Shown here: piece after piece, positions 45,267-54,199 of the stretch
Numbering within the stretch: the first letter of the stretch is position 1
How the letters are laid out: each line of letters starts with the position of its first letter
Assembly (NCBI RefSeq): GCF_900109115.1
Contig: NZ_FNYV01000001.1
Location: 509,003 to 573,002 of the forward strand
From: Micromonospora phaseoli
GTDB lineage: Bacteria > Actinomycetota > Actinomycetes > Mycobacteriales > Micromonosporaceae
Reading direction: 5' to 3'
Length of the DNA stretch: 64,000 nucleotides
Position numbers and translations under genes: made by a program
Notes under the pieces: generated by a model
What the model was told of the DNA's origin: nothing
The model's database searches: none
The model's input: only the letters and a program-made list of their open reading frames with translations

Positions 45267-45770
45267 TCAGGCGTCCCACCATCGTGTGCTCCCGGATCCC
45301 ACCTCGTAGTGCCACCAGCCGCTGTTCTGGCCACGTTCCAGCACCAGCTTGATGGCGGCGAAGTCCGCGTCGGCCGGAATATTGAACGCCACCAGCGGCA
45401 ACTGCTCGCTGAAGACTTCACCGCCGAGATTGAAAGCCGCGAACTCGGCGTGCACGGCCCGCGCCGACCGGCCGAGTGGCCCAGCGGGATTCGGAAGCAC
45501 TCGCACCGTGCAGTTGCCGGAGGCCTGGACCTGTTCCACAGACCAGAACCACCCGTCGGCGTCCGTCACGAAACGTATGATGTCATCCTCAGCCACTCCG
45601 TCCTGCAGGAACGGTACGTTGCGGACCTGGGCCAGATCCTCGCCAACCCGTGTTGCCCACAACCCTTCCGTATCGAATGGCAACCAGCCCTCGCGCGGGA
45701 TGAACCGGAACCAGACCTTGATGTCCTCGGCTTCCCGCTGAGCATGGACGTCGACCGAACCCGATGCCAT
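45267..45770 (-). CDS. DUF4265-domain protein
   Basis: 167 residues from MASGSVDV (an in-frame extension to 45986 runs into repeated sequence and is not used). KVWFRFIPREGWLPFDTEGLWA and FLQDGVAEDDIIRFVTDADG match the DUF4265 family of unknown function, often encoded near contact-dependent or polymorphic toxin loci. Convergent with the macrodomain gene. Confidence 0.8.
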   Translation of the reverse strand: MASGSVDVHAQREAEDIKVWFRFIPREGWLPFDTEGLWATRVGEDLAQVRNVPFLQDGVAEDDIIRFVTDADGWFWSVEQVQASGNCTVRVLPNPAGPLGRSARAVHAEFAAFNLGGEVFSEQLPLVAFNIPADADFAAIKLVLERGQNSGWWHYEVGSGSTRWWDA

Positions 45771-45872
45771 GTGAGGCCCCATCTTCGAGAAGCCGACGCA
45801 ATACTCGAACACTACTCGCCGGCCGCCGCCCAACGGCTTTCGCGGCCAGCGCCACGATGCACGCTTCTGCCA

Positions 45873-45970
45873 GCCGACAGCGCGCGCTGTCTCAGCACAC
45901 CGGTCATGCTGAGTACCCATCAGTTCCGGCGCTGTTCCTTCGTGAACGCGCCGAAGCGACGTGCCAAAAC
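45873..45970. repeat. 98-bp direct repeat, copy 1
   Basis: Starting GCCGAC and containing GCGCTGTCTCAGCACACCGG, this stretch recurs at 52752-52848 with clear similarity along its length (most differences are single bases). It lies in the 310-base gene-free gap upstream of the DUF4265 gene. Confidence 0.75.
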
Positions 45971-46080
45971 GCGAGCCGCCACGCACGGATCTGCCGCAGA
46001 TGGCGTGCTGCCGGCGCCGCCCGTAGCAAGCGCTCGCGGCTTTGCCGAGATCCGTGTGTTCCGAAGATCAGGTGGAACCG

Positions 46081-46605
46081 ATGGTGGCGGCATCAGGTCT
46101 CATAGACGTGGTGACCCGACTTCGACTTGCCTCGGTGTTGGTGTGGGCGTCCCTGGCGACCCTGACGGCGGCATGTGGGGCCGCCGCCAATGAACCATCC
46201 AACGCAAGATCAGGTGAAATCTCTGAGCCCCAGTCGAGTACATCGACACCGCTGATCGCGGGCGGCGATGCTGCTGTCTGGAGTCTGGGTCCGGACCAGA
46301 GCCTTCAGAGATCGTCCACGAAGTTCATTGCCCTCGTCTCGCGACTCGGCTGCAACAGCGGGGTCACGGGGCAGGTCCTGGCGCCGGAAATTCACAAGAG
46401 CGAGTCTGAGGTCGTCGTGGCTTTCAGCGTCGCTCCGAAGCAGCCCGGTGCCGCAGCGTGCCCCGGCAACGATCAGGTTCCCTATGAGGTCGATCTCGGT
46501 GAGCCGCTGCGGGACAGAGCGTTGGCTGATGGCCAGTGCCTGCCTGGCGGGGGAGCGGTGACCACATCGTTCTGCGCCACCGGCCCCACGCGCTTCAGGC
46601 CGTGA
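46081..46605 (+). CDS. Secreted or lipoprotein-like hypothetical protein
   Basis: 174 residues. An N-terminal hydrophobic segment ends in ATLTAACG, a lipobox-like site, followed by a Ser/Thr-rich stretch. Four further Cys in the mature part could form disulfides. AGGTGG lies five bases before the ATG. No family recognised. Confidence 0.65.
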   Translation: MVAASGLIDVVTRLRLASVLVWASLATLTAACGAAANEPSNARSGEISEPQSSTSTPLIAGGDAAVWSLGPDQSLQRSSTKFIALVSRLGCNSGVTGQVLAPEIHKSESEVVVAFSVAPKQPGAAACPGNDQVPYEVDLGEPLRDRALADGQCLPGGGAVTTSFCATGPTRFRP

Positions 46606-46770
46606 TGCCCATCCGGCCGTGTTTCCTCCTGGCGTCTCCCACCGCACTGACATGCCGCGAGAAGGCGCAGCGCCGGGTGGCCGTTTCGTGGGCTGCCGCT
46701 CCTGTCGTGGCGAACTGGCGGGTGGTTGCGGGTGGAACGTCCGCCAGCGTGGTCAAGAGCACGAAGCTGG

Positions 46771-48240
46771 TTAGTGGTTCTTCCGGACCGCTTGCCACGC
46801 CGCGCAGAGCAGCGCGAGTATCCGGTAGAGCGCGTAGATCGCCCAGACGGTCGCCACAGGCACACCGATGAGGATGACCGCGTCGCCCAGGTAGTGGGTG
46901 CTCTCCAGCATCCAGCCGCCGGCAAGCAGGACTGAGCCCACGACGACGGCCCAGGGCAGGATGCGGCCGGCTTTGGTCAGGGACATCCACAGGCGGGCGT
47001 ACTCGGCGCCGTCCGGCTCCGTCGGGTCGCCGACCTGGGACCGCAGGGCGAGGCTGTCGATGTCCCGGGCGGCGGTCCGGTCGGTGTCATGTGGCGACTA
47101 GTGCAGTACTGCCGACAGGCCGTGCAGGTCGTCGTGGTGGCGAAGCCGTCCGGTGCGTGGATCGCTGAGTAGCGCCACGGTGTGCGGGAACCCGAGCAGC
47201 CACGCCCTGCCGTAGCCGCGTTTCGCCCCCGGTGGCAGCACCACGACTGTGCCGCCATGCATGTCGTCGCGGTCAGTGCGGTCGCCGATCACGCGAACGA
47301 GTTCCGTGCCGGCGATCGTCACCTCGATGTCGACGAGGTCGGTGGCATCGCTGAACAGCGTGACGAACTGGGCGTACGCGGCGACGACCGCGAACAGGCC
47401 CAGTACCGCGACCGCGGCGCCGAGCACCTCGTGCAGCCGGGCCGTGACGCCGGTGAGCAGCAACGCGGGGACGACGGCGAACAGGTACCAGCCGACGAAC
47501 ACCAGGAAGCGCCGCCGGTTCAGCCAGCGCTGCGTCCGCACGCCCTGCGCGCCAGGTGGAAAGGCGGGGAGAGTCCTCCCACCGTTCAGCCGTTGCCGGG
47601 CGTCCTCGCTCAGCAGCATCAGGTTGAGGCGGTGGACCCGAACCTCGAGGCGGTCACCGGCCAGACTCGCCAGGTCGCGGACGAACTGCTTCTCCTCGAT
47701 TTTCGGGTCGGTCAGGTCGAACAGCCGATCGCCGGTCGCCCGTCCACGGTGGCTCGCAGGTCACTCGGCACATTTAGACTGACGCCCAGCTCTGGTACCA
47801 GGTAGAGCGCGGGGCCCGCCCGGCGGTGGCCCCGCCCTTCGATCTGCCGGTTTTTAACCACCACCGCTGAGACTTCGGCCCATCGCAGGTCACGTCGGTA
47901 CCGGCCGATCCGCACCGTCCAGCCGTGTCGGTCGACATCAACCTGAAACCGCTGCAACCCGTGATGAAGAAAACTGGCCGCCGTGAGCAGGACGATCAGC
48001 GAGAGCACGCCAGCGCAGAGCCGCCCGGACATCGAGGCGCGGACAGTGGACTGCAGGCTGAACAGATAACCGACGGACCCCAGCAGCAACGCCGCGACAA
48101 CCACCGCGAACACGCGAGAGCCGACTGGACGGCGCAGATACACCCACACATCATCAACGAACCAGGCAACTCAACCACGGCCTCGTCCTCGGTGAACCGC
48201 ACGGAAGCCCGGCGCCGAAAGCCAAAGTAGTCGACCTCAC
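46771..48240 (-). pseudogene. Membrane protein gene broken by two frameshifts and an amber codon
   Basis: Four open pieces join into one protein of roughly 480 residues: about 48240-48165 (VDYFGFRRRASVRFTEDEAVVELPG), 48149-47740 (two spans, then a PH-like domain), 47735-47101 (LFDLTDPKIEEKQFVRDLASL, two spans, a second strand-rich domain) and 47097-46771 (SPHDTDRTAARDIDSLALR and two spans). Frameshifts fall near 48160 and 47735; the last two pieces are in the same frame, separated only by TAG at 47098-47100. Coding bias stays high across each break. The true 5' end is unclear. Confidence 0.7.
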
Positions 48241-48293
48241 GTCCGAGTTCTTCACTCTCATCAGCCCGTGCGGCTTCCGACTTCGCGGCACCG

Positions 48294-48620
48294 TCACCAG
48301 GCGGGCGACGAGTCGTGCAGGAATATCTTGAAGGCGGGCCCTGGTCGCGAGGGTCGCCAACTGGCGGCCAGAGCCTGACGGACACCGAGAGCCACCATCG
48401 CGGGTAGCACCGGCTGGCTCGGCAATCCGAACCAGTTGCCGGGATGGGCGCAGGGCAGCGATGCGACCAGCAGGGCGCCTGGCTGTTCCGCCTGCTCGAC
48501 AACGAAGGTCAGCGGAGACCAGCCATTGGCTTGACAGTAGGTCGGTCTACGCCGAACCGACCAGCGGAAGGCGACGCCATCTACGGTGATGTGTCGTGAA
48601 CCCTTGATAGTCAGCGTCAT
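48294..48620 (-). CDS. Hypothetical protein
   Basis: 108 residues, starting TLTIKGSRHITVDGVAFRW, with a strand-rich N-terminus. AGAGG lies six bases before the ATG. It lies directly upstream of the broken membrane-protein gene. Family not recognised; the C-terminus (IFLHDSSPAW) may be altered. Confidence 0.6.
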   Translation of the reverse strand: MTLTIKGSRHITVDGVAFRWSVRRRPTYCQANGWSPLTFVVEQAEQPGALLVASLPCAHPGNWFGLPSQPVLPAMVALGVRQALAASWRPSRPGPAFKIFLHDSSPAW

Positions 48621-48817
48621 CCGTACCTCTGCCGGTCCCGACCACGTCCGCGAGCACCATAGCGAGTATCCGACGTTCCTGCGCTATCTACTTGAGCACC
48701 CGGATGACGCGCAGGTGTCCGGACCTGGCCGCCGATCGAGCGCGGCATGGCCCTCGGGGCCACTCGATCACGTGCGCGCTCATGGCGGCGTACCGCGCTG
48801 TACCGAGCGTGTCTGGC

Positions 48818-49432
48818 TCATCCGCCGCGCCGTACGAAACCGGCCACCGAGGCCGGCAATTCATCCTGCGGCATGTCCTCACAGCCGGGACGGACGAAGT
48901 CGAACAGAAGCACGACGCGGTCACTGGTGCCGTAGTTCCACGCCTCATGCGTGACGGTGTCGTCGAAGACGAAGGTCTTCCCTTCGCGCCACTGCCGGGT
49001 CTCATCACCCACTCGCAGCGCGCAGTCCTGCGGCACGACGAGTCCGAGATGCACGCGGTAAACGGTGGTAACCCATCCCTGGTGTGGCTTGATGTGGGTG
49101 CCAGGAGCCATCCGAGAGAACCCAGCGGTCGTCAGGTGAGGGATCTTCGCCAACGCGGAGGCGGTGTTCGGGCATGCTCCGAGCGCCTCCTCGATCCGCT
49201 CCCCGAAGGCGACAAGTCCATAGACGCTCCAGCCCTGCCCGTACATCTCGCGTTGGACCCACGGCTGGTAGGTCTCAAGCGGCAGAGCAAGGCACTCATC
49301 CCGGACGGCATCCCACCGTGCCCGAAGGTCAGCCAGGAAGGGGAACTGCCGCTGGTCCACGAACATGAGAAACCATGATGCACCAACGTCGGGTGGTGTG
49401 GGCAACGACGCCGCTGCGTGGAGCCAAATCAT
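48818..49432 (-). CDS. Aspartyl/asparaginyl beta-hydroxylase-like protein
   Basis: 204 residues. THIKPHQGWVTTVYRVHLGL followed by FVFDDTVTHEAWNYG matches the double-stranded beta-helix Fe(II)/2-oxoglutarate hydroxylase family, with His ligands in both motifs. Bacterial members hydroxylate amino acids, peptides or lipids; substrate unknown. AAGGG lies seven bases before the ATG at 49432; a start at MFVDQRQF is also possible. Confidence 0.8.
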   Translation of the reverse strand: MIWLHAAASLPTPPDVGASWFLMFVDQRQFPFLADLRARWDAVRDECLALPLETYQPWVQREMYGQGWSVYGLVAFGERIEEALGACPNTASALAKIPHLTTAGFSRMAPGTHIKPHQGWVTTVYRVHLGLVVPQDCALRVGDETRQWREGKTFVFDDTVTHEAWNYGTSDRVVLLFDFVRPGCEDMPQDELPASVAGFVRRGG

Positions 49433-49592
49433 GGTGGGCCCTTGTTCGGACCTCCACCGATAGGCGCACGCTCGTAGCCGATGTGCGTGCACCCGATCTT
49501 GCCAATGAGCGGATGGCCGGGAACTCGCTGCGCGAACCTGTGGAACCATGCTCGTGTGTTGGATTCGGGAGCGTCCGCCGAGGCGAGGTGAC

Positions 49593-50060
49593 ATGGGCAC
49601 TTTTGGACCCGGTCCGTTCGGCAGTGACGGGGCGTTGGACTTCCTTGACGATGTCGCCGAGCGACCGCCGCAGCAGCACGCCGCGGTGCTGCGGCATATG
49701 TTCGGCTACGTCCTTGCCAACCGCGACCTCCTCTGGCGGGAATTCTTTCCCGATCAAGTAGTCGCGGTGGCAGCCTTCGTGGCCGCGGCTCTCCCCGGCG
49801 GGGAGCACCTACAGCACCGTCTTGCGCAAGTGTCCGACTCGAGCGCGGTGAAACTGCCTGAGCCTATGGCGGGCCTCGCCGCATGCGCGCTCGAAGCGCT
49901 GCACTTCGTGGCCAGTCCCGGCGGGCCCTGGCATCAAGGCTGGACCACCGAAACCGACCGGTTAGAGGCACAGCAGACCATCGATAACCTCATCGCCATC
50001 CTCGGAGCGGCGACAGAGCGTGTGGGCGAGTCAGGGCGCCCAGTTCGGACAAGCCGATGA
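49593..50060 (+). CDS. DUF4259-domain protein
   Basis: 155 residues. It begins MGTFGPGPFGSDGALDFLDDVAE, the diagnostic N-terminus of DUF4259, a helical family of unknown role often seen near toxin-immunity genes. GAGGTG lies four bases before the ATG. Confidence 0.85.
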   Translation: MGTFGPGPFGSDGALDFLDDVAERPPQQHAAVLRHMFGYVLANRDLLWREFFPDQVVAVAAFVAAALPGGEHLQHRLAQVSDSSAVKLPEPMAGLAACALEALHFVASPGGPWHQGWTTETDRLEAQQTIDNLIAILGAATERVGESGRPVRTSR

Positions 50061-50284
50061 GGGGTCATTCCGTTGATCGCCTCGTGCCGCGATGACCTGT
50101 CGTCGGCCGCCGTCGTCGGCCTGCAAAGCTCAACGGTGAGGTCGCCGGCGAACGATCCGACAAGCATCCGCTGGTTTCCGACTGTAAACGGACCTCGACG
50201 AGCTCACCGACCTGGTTGTGGCTGGGTACCACCTCTGACATCGCGGACGTTCCCGCGCGCGGCTACGGCGGGACCGGGGGCCGT

Positions 50285-50467
50285 GTGACCACTGCCAACC
50301 CGGCCCGGGATCACCCGGGGCTCCAACTCGTTCTCAACATGCTGCCCCGGATTGCGGTACGTGAGCTGCACCGACGCGTCGCACTGCTGGATGAGACCGG
50401 CCTGGGCGGCACCGTTGCCGACTCCTTCGCGTCCGCCCGCCTGCCCTGGTGGCAGCGGGGCTGCTGA
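50285..50467 (+). CDS. Small hypothetical protein
   Basis: 60 residues from a GTG preceded by a G-rich tract. Mostly helical, ending SARLPWWQRGC. Third positions are GC-rich, and it lies 40 bases before the next co-directional gene. The 447-base stretch 50061-50507 holds nothing else. Confidence 0.45.
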   Translation: MTTANPARDHPGLQLVLNMLPRIAVRELHRRVALLDETGLGGTVADSFASARLPWWQRGC

Positions 50468-50507
50468 CTACCCGCGCAATGTGATGCCGACGTCACGAGG
50501 TGGCCGT

Positions 50508-51386
50508 ATGACCCCCCGTATCGAATTCGACTACCAGCTCCGCCACCTCGGATGGGCGTACGCCACCATCCGTGACGACGCCGGACAGGAGGCGCACATG
50601 ACCGCGTCGTACCTCACCCCGGCACTCGACGACCTGCTGTACGCCCTCGTCAAGCTCGTGCAGGGATACCAGTACGCCGCAGCGAGCTGGGAAGCCGAAC
50701 CAGGCGAATACCGTTGGATCCTGCGCCGCGGCGGCGAGCACGACGACGCGGTCGAGCTGACCGTCCTGCGGTTCAACAGCCAGTTCCCCAGCCGACCCGA
50801 GCACGAGGGGACTCCGGTTTTCAGTACTGAGACCGACATGACCACGGTGGTGAACACGATCGCCGGTGCGGCTCGACGGCTACTGACTGCCCTCGGCGAG
50901 CGCCGCTATGCCGAGCAGTGGCACGCCGGGCCTTTCCCGCGTATCGAGTTGGAGGCCCTCGAAGACTGGCTGCACAGGAGCCGAAACCAATGCTGGGACC
51001 ACCCGCCGGGCGTGATCCCGCTGCGCGACCGGGTCCCACGGAAGGTCACCACTGACCAACTCCTGGAACTCAACCGCGTCGCGGCCGAACACCACTGGGG
51101 CGCCACGTTCAACCAAGCCGCGATCGCCGACCGCGTCGCTCCCGGCGAGCGACACGTCGTGCTACCGATCCTGGCTAACGGACTCCACGACGGCGATCCA
51201 CCGCCCTACCGCTGCTACGTCTGGTGTAAAGACGCCGACGCCAGGACCCGAACCCTCATCATGCTCGACATCGCCCAGGAGAGCATCGCCGAACTGCCCG
51301 AACTCACCGCCGCACAGCTACGCGGGCTGACCGCAACGCTGCTGGACCAACTGCCCCCGGTCAACCTCGACGCACCAGCTCATTAG
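50508..51386 (+). CDS. Hypothetical protein
   Basis: 292 residues, soluble. The N-terminal 110 residues (IEFDYQLRHLGWAYATIRDD) look like an alpha/beta domain; the rest is helical with several Trp and His. GAGGTGG lies five bases before the ATG. I do not recognise the family. Its last 69 bases overlap a convergent gene. Confidence 0.75.
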   Translation: MTPRIEFDYQLRHLGWAYATIRDDAGQEAHMTASYLTPALDDLLYALVKLVQGYQYAAASWEAEPGEYRWILRRGGEHDDAVELTVLRFNSQFPSRPEHEGTPVFSTETDMTTVVNTIAGAARRLLTALGERRYAEQWHAGPFPRIELEALEDWLHRSRNQCWDHPPGVIPLRDRVPRKVTTDQLLELNRVAAEHHWGATFNQAAIADRVAPGERHVVLPILANGLHDGDPPPYRCYVWCKDADARTRTLIMLDIAQESIAELPELTAAQLRGLTATLLDQLPPVNLDAPAH

Positions 51387-51701
51387 CTGAGCGGGCCGGC
51401 CAAGCCGCCGTCGCAACACACACAGAACGGGTAGGGAAGGTTCGAATGCCCGCCGGAGGCTGAAGGCTCTTAGCTGCGGCTCCATCGCCGCGAAGAGTCG
51501 GGTGGCGTCGGGGCCGTAGGCGTAGAGGACCGCTTCACCGCCGCCGAACTCCTGGCCGTCGAAGTCACCGGCATCAGCGGCCCCGACAGCGTCTGCCAGA
51601 CGGCTTGCGAGGTCGTAGATTGCCTGCCGTTCCTGCTCCTCACCGAAGCCACCGCCTGTCAGGGGGTAGCAAACGATGACGGCATGCTCGGGCGCGCTCA
51701 T
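51318..51701 (-). CDS. Hypothetical protein with an aberrant C-terminus
   Basis: 127 residues. The first 85 residues (SAPEHAVIVCYPLTGGGFG...FGGGEAVLYAYGPDA) look like a normal small protein with AAGGAG six bases before the ATG. The last 40 residues are Leu/Arg/Cys-rich and antisense to the neighbouring gene, suggesting a frameshift near 51440 removed the natural end. Confidence 0.6.
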   Translation of the reverse strand: MSAPEHAVIVCYPLTGGGFGEEQERQAIYDLASRLADAVGAADAGDFDGQEFGGGEAVLYAYGPDATRLFAAMEPQLRAFSLRRAFEPSLPVLCVLRRRLGRPAQLMSWCVEVDRGQLVQQRCGQPA

Positions 51702-51896
51702 GCGGTGCTCCTTCATCGGCTGATGCCAACCCCGTCGGCGGTGCCGGTGACGGCGACCTCACAAGGTCGGCTGACCTGGTTGTTGCGCACCAGTAGGTAC
51801 AGGGATACCAGCATCGGCCACAGGCGCCCAAGATCGACCGCACTATCATGCCGCCGCCGGTGCGCGGCGGTGGATTCTGGCTTCTACGGTGGGGGG

Positions 51897-52484
51897 ATGA
51901 CCAGCATCCCGACCGGCGTCGCCTGGCGGCTCTATCTACGCGCTCTCGCCGAGGCGGGGCTTGACGTCGCGTCCGTCGGCGCCTGGATCGCCGCCGCCGA
52001 ATTGCCCCCGGCCCGCCGGCGCATCGCCCGTGGGGCGTTGGCGGCGGTCACCGTTGCCGTGGCGATCCCGGGGGTCCGTGCCATCCGCGCCGACGTCGCG
52101 GGCACCGCCGAGTCGGTGATCCCGGGCGCCCGCTCAGGGCTGCCGTTCGTGGACGCCGGTATCAGGATCCCCGCCGGTGAGCCGGCCGGAGGGGATGCAT
52201 CAGCGCGGCGGCAGGCTGTCCTGGCCGGTGCCGTCGTGCTGGCCACCGCCGGGGCGGTCTCCGTCGGCGTCGCCGCGGCCGGCCGCCGGCTGGAGCGACG
52301 CTGGCTGGCGCGGCTCGCCCGGCACGGCCACCCGCACCCGCACCGGGCCCTGGGCGTGCGGATGGCCGCGCTGTACGCGGTGGTGGTCGTGCCCAGCCGG
52401 CTGCTCGCCGTCCGGAAAGCCGCGGAGGCCGACCGCCGAGAGAACGTGCCGGGCGGCGCAGACGCCGCCACCGGCACTGGATGA
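51897..52484 (+). CDS. Membrane protein, unknown
   Basis: 195 residues with two or three hydrophobic spans (GALAAVTVAVAIPGV and QAVLAGAVVLATAGAVSVGVAA) and a basic C-terminus. GTGGGGGG precedes the ATG, and TACGGT lies ten bases upstream. Its high GC is more like the chromosome than the rest of the island. Family not recognised. Confidence 0.75.
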   Translation: MTSIPTGVAWRLYLRALAEAGLDVASVGAWIAAAELPPARRRIARGALAAVTVAVAIPGVRAIRADVAGTAESVIPGARSGLPFVDAGIRIPAGEPAGGDASARRQAVLAGAVVLATAGAVSVGVAAAGRRLERRWLARLARHGHPHPHRALGVRMAALYAVVVVPSRLLAVRKAAEADRRENVPGGADAATGTG

Positions 52485-52751
52485 CCGGCTGCGTCTGCGT
52501 GTGGCGCGAGCCGCCGAGGCCGTTGCCGCTACGAGTCGGCCAGTCCGGCCGTACCTCGAGAGAAGACAGTCGGGTTTGCTTCGACCACCCGAGATCACCG
52601 GTCTGACCATGGGTTGCTGCACCGATAGGTGACATCTGAGATGGCTTGCCCGGTGGGTCCAGGCAGACGTGTATCCGATAGGCACAGTCGGTTCCACATG
52701 ACGGAGCCGACAAAGCCGCCGTTGCTGGCGCCGGACGTGCACGGACATGCC

Positions 52752-52848
52752 GCCGACCGTGCGCGCTGTCTCAGCACACCGGTCACGCTGAGTGCCCGTC
52801 AGTCTCGGCGCTGTTGCTTCGGAGACGCGCCGAAGCGACGCGCCAAGA
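52752..52848. repeat. 98-bp direct repeat, copy 2
   Basis: Partner of 45873-45970, same orientation, about 6.9 kb apart. Shares GCGCTGTCTCAGCACACCGG and CGCCGAAGCGACG blocks. Confidence 0.75.
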
Positions 52849-52870
52849 TGCCAGCCGACTACCGGGGATC

Positions 52871-52892
52871 GGGGAGCAACGTGGGAGCAGGC
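52871..52892. repeat. Right double GGGAGCA motif
   Basis: Matches 40530-40551 at 18 of 22 bases, in the same orientation, about 115 bases inside attR. Confidence 0.5.
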
Positions 52893-53006
52893 GGGTGGGC
52901 TGAACGGCCCTGAACCGCGCCCAACGGCATCGAACGGCACTCAACTGCACCCCCCACGACCTGCGGGTTCTTGTTTCTGCAGGTCAGAGTCGGCGCCGCG
53001 TCCCGC

Positions 53007-53049
53007 TTCACACCGAAGAGGTCACTGGTTCGATCCCAGTATCGCCCAC
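53007..53049. repeat. attR: 43-bp copy of the tRNA-Val 3' end
   Basis: Identical to 40413-40455. Upstream bases diverge at once (CCCGC instead of the anticodon stem), so this is not a second tRNA gene. Confidence 0.93.
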
Positions 53050-53377
53050 AAGTCCCCAGGTGCCCCCTGTCCGCAGAATGCGCGGAACAGGGGGCCTCGT
53101 AATTTCTGCTCCGGGGGCCGAGCCCCCGGATGCCCTGCGGTGCGGTGGTCGCGGTGCGGTGATGCGCGCAGGTCGGCAACCTCGCACTGGCTCATGCTCC
53201 TGGCCGCGGGTCTGCCAGGAGCGTTGGAAGTTGCGCGGCTCGATGGGTGTGCCGTGTGCCGCCAGGCTTCGTGGGCCAGTTCGCCGGCATTCCGCCCGAG
53301 CCGAAAACTCGCCCTCAGGTCACGGTGGACACCCCGACGGCCGCCACCATGCCGGTCGTCGCCGTCACCCGCCGACG

Positions 53378-54073
53378 TCAGTCGAACAGCCGGTCGAGTG
53401 CTTCCTGTTCGAGGTCGCGCCAGCGCTGGGAGTCCTTCAGCGCCTTGGCGATCTCCTTCTCGTCGAGGTGGTGGGCGCCCTCCTCGCGGATGCACGCGAC
53501 GCTGAACGGCCCGCCGACCGACGGCGAGGTCCGATCCAGCGCCTCCAGCACCCGTACCACGCCCACCACGCCGTACTCGACGGTGCGCGTGGTCATCCGG
53601 AAGTGGGACAGCAGCGCGCCGGCCTGCTGGGCCATGGGCGCGCCGGAGCCGATGGCGTGGAAGCCCACGTCCTCGTAACGGCCGATGAGCCCGTTGGGGT
53701 TGATCTCCACGATCCACGGCCCGCCCTGGCTGTAGCCGGCCGCGAGCACGTACGCCGACACCCCGCCGCCGTCGTCCTCGCCGGGCACGTCCGGGATGTA
53801 GTTCTCGTAGTGCTTCTTGAAGACGGGCAGGACGCGCTCCTGCAACTCGCCGCCGATGTCGGGTGCTTCGAGGATGGCGGTGGCCGAGTCCTGAAGGAGG
53901 GGGCGCAGGTCGTTGAGTACTCCCCGCGCGCCGCTGCCGCCCCAGGCGGCGCAGGAGCCCAGCGGGTGCAGCTTCTGGGCGGGGAAGCTCAGACCGCGGT
54001 CGCTATCGGTGATCTGGGAGTCCGCGCCGATCACCACCCCGTCGCTGCAGACAACGGCGAGTACGACGGTCAT
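53378..54073 (-). CDS. Proteasome-like Ntn hydrolase
   Basis: 231 residues. After removal of Met the mature protein would have Thr1, Asp17 (in GADSQ) and Lys33 (in AQKLHPLG), the catalytic set of proteasome beta subunits, plus a GSGAPMAQQAG segment like the SGSG region. No propeptide is present, unlike PrcB. It is not the standard actinobacterial 20S beta subunit; it may be a free-standing proteasome homologue. Just outside attR. Confidence 0.8.
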   Translation of the reverse strand: MTVVLAVVCSDGVVIGADSQITDSDRGLSFPAQKLHPLGSCAAWGGSGARGVLNDLRPLLQDSATAILEAPDIGGELQERVLPVFKKHYENYIPDVPGEDDGGGVSAYVLAAGYSQGGPWIVEINPNGLIGRYEDVGFHAIGSGAPMAQQAGALLSHFRMTTRTVEYGVVGVVRVLEALDRTSPSVGGPFSVACIREEGAHHLDEKEIAKALKDSQRWRDLEQEALDRLFD

Positions 54074-54199
54074 GGGATCCTCCTGGGCAGGGATACGGGG
54101 TCGGGCGCGAGGTACCCGGCATCCCGCCTGCCTACACCCCGACAGGTGGCGGCCCGTTCGCTGCCCCGGACGCGAGTCCCGCGCAGGAGGGACTCTCGG

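Larger units (their letters stand above)
44579..46001. repeat. Three copies of a GATCTGC-C-GCAGATC inverted repeat
   Basis: Perfect copy GATCTGCCGCAGATC at 45208-45222; near copies at 44579-44594 (one extra base) and 45988-46001 (last arm base lost). They lie about 100 bases before the macrodomain gene, just after it, and about 80 bases before the lipoprotein-like gene. Confidence 0.55.
40413..53049. mobile_element. About 12.6-kb tRNA-Val-integrated genomic island, no integrase visible
   Basis: It is bounded by the 43-bp attL/attR direct repeat. Just inside each end lie a TGCAGGTCAGA copy (40466 and 52978) and a double GGGAGCA motif (40530-40551 and 52871-52892), likely arm-type sites. Genes inside have lower GC, mixed orientation and several lesions. 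I find no tyrosine integrase, excisionase, replication or transfer gene, so the element looks stranded or trimmed by deletion. Confidence 0.88.
52485..53377. other. Right island end and junction, no gene
   Basis: The 893 bases hold the second copy of the 98-bp repeat, the right double GGGAGCA motif, a TGCAGGTCAGA copy and attR. After attR, to 53377, I see no gene. Confidence 0.6.

Noticed and set aside
40456-53006. Search for an integrase in the island
   Set aside because: No frame shows the R...HxxR...Y pattern of tyrosine recombinases or a serine-recombinase N-terminus.
53000-53049. Second tRNA gene at the right end
   Set aside because: Only the 3' part is present; no acceptor 5' strand or D arm.
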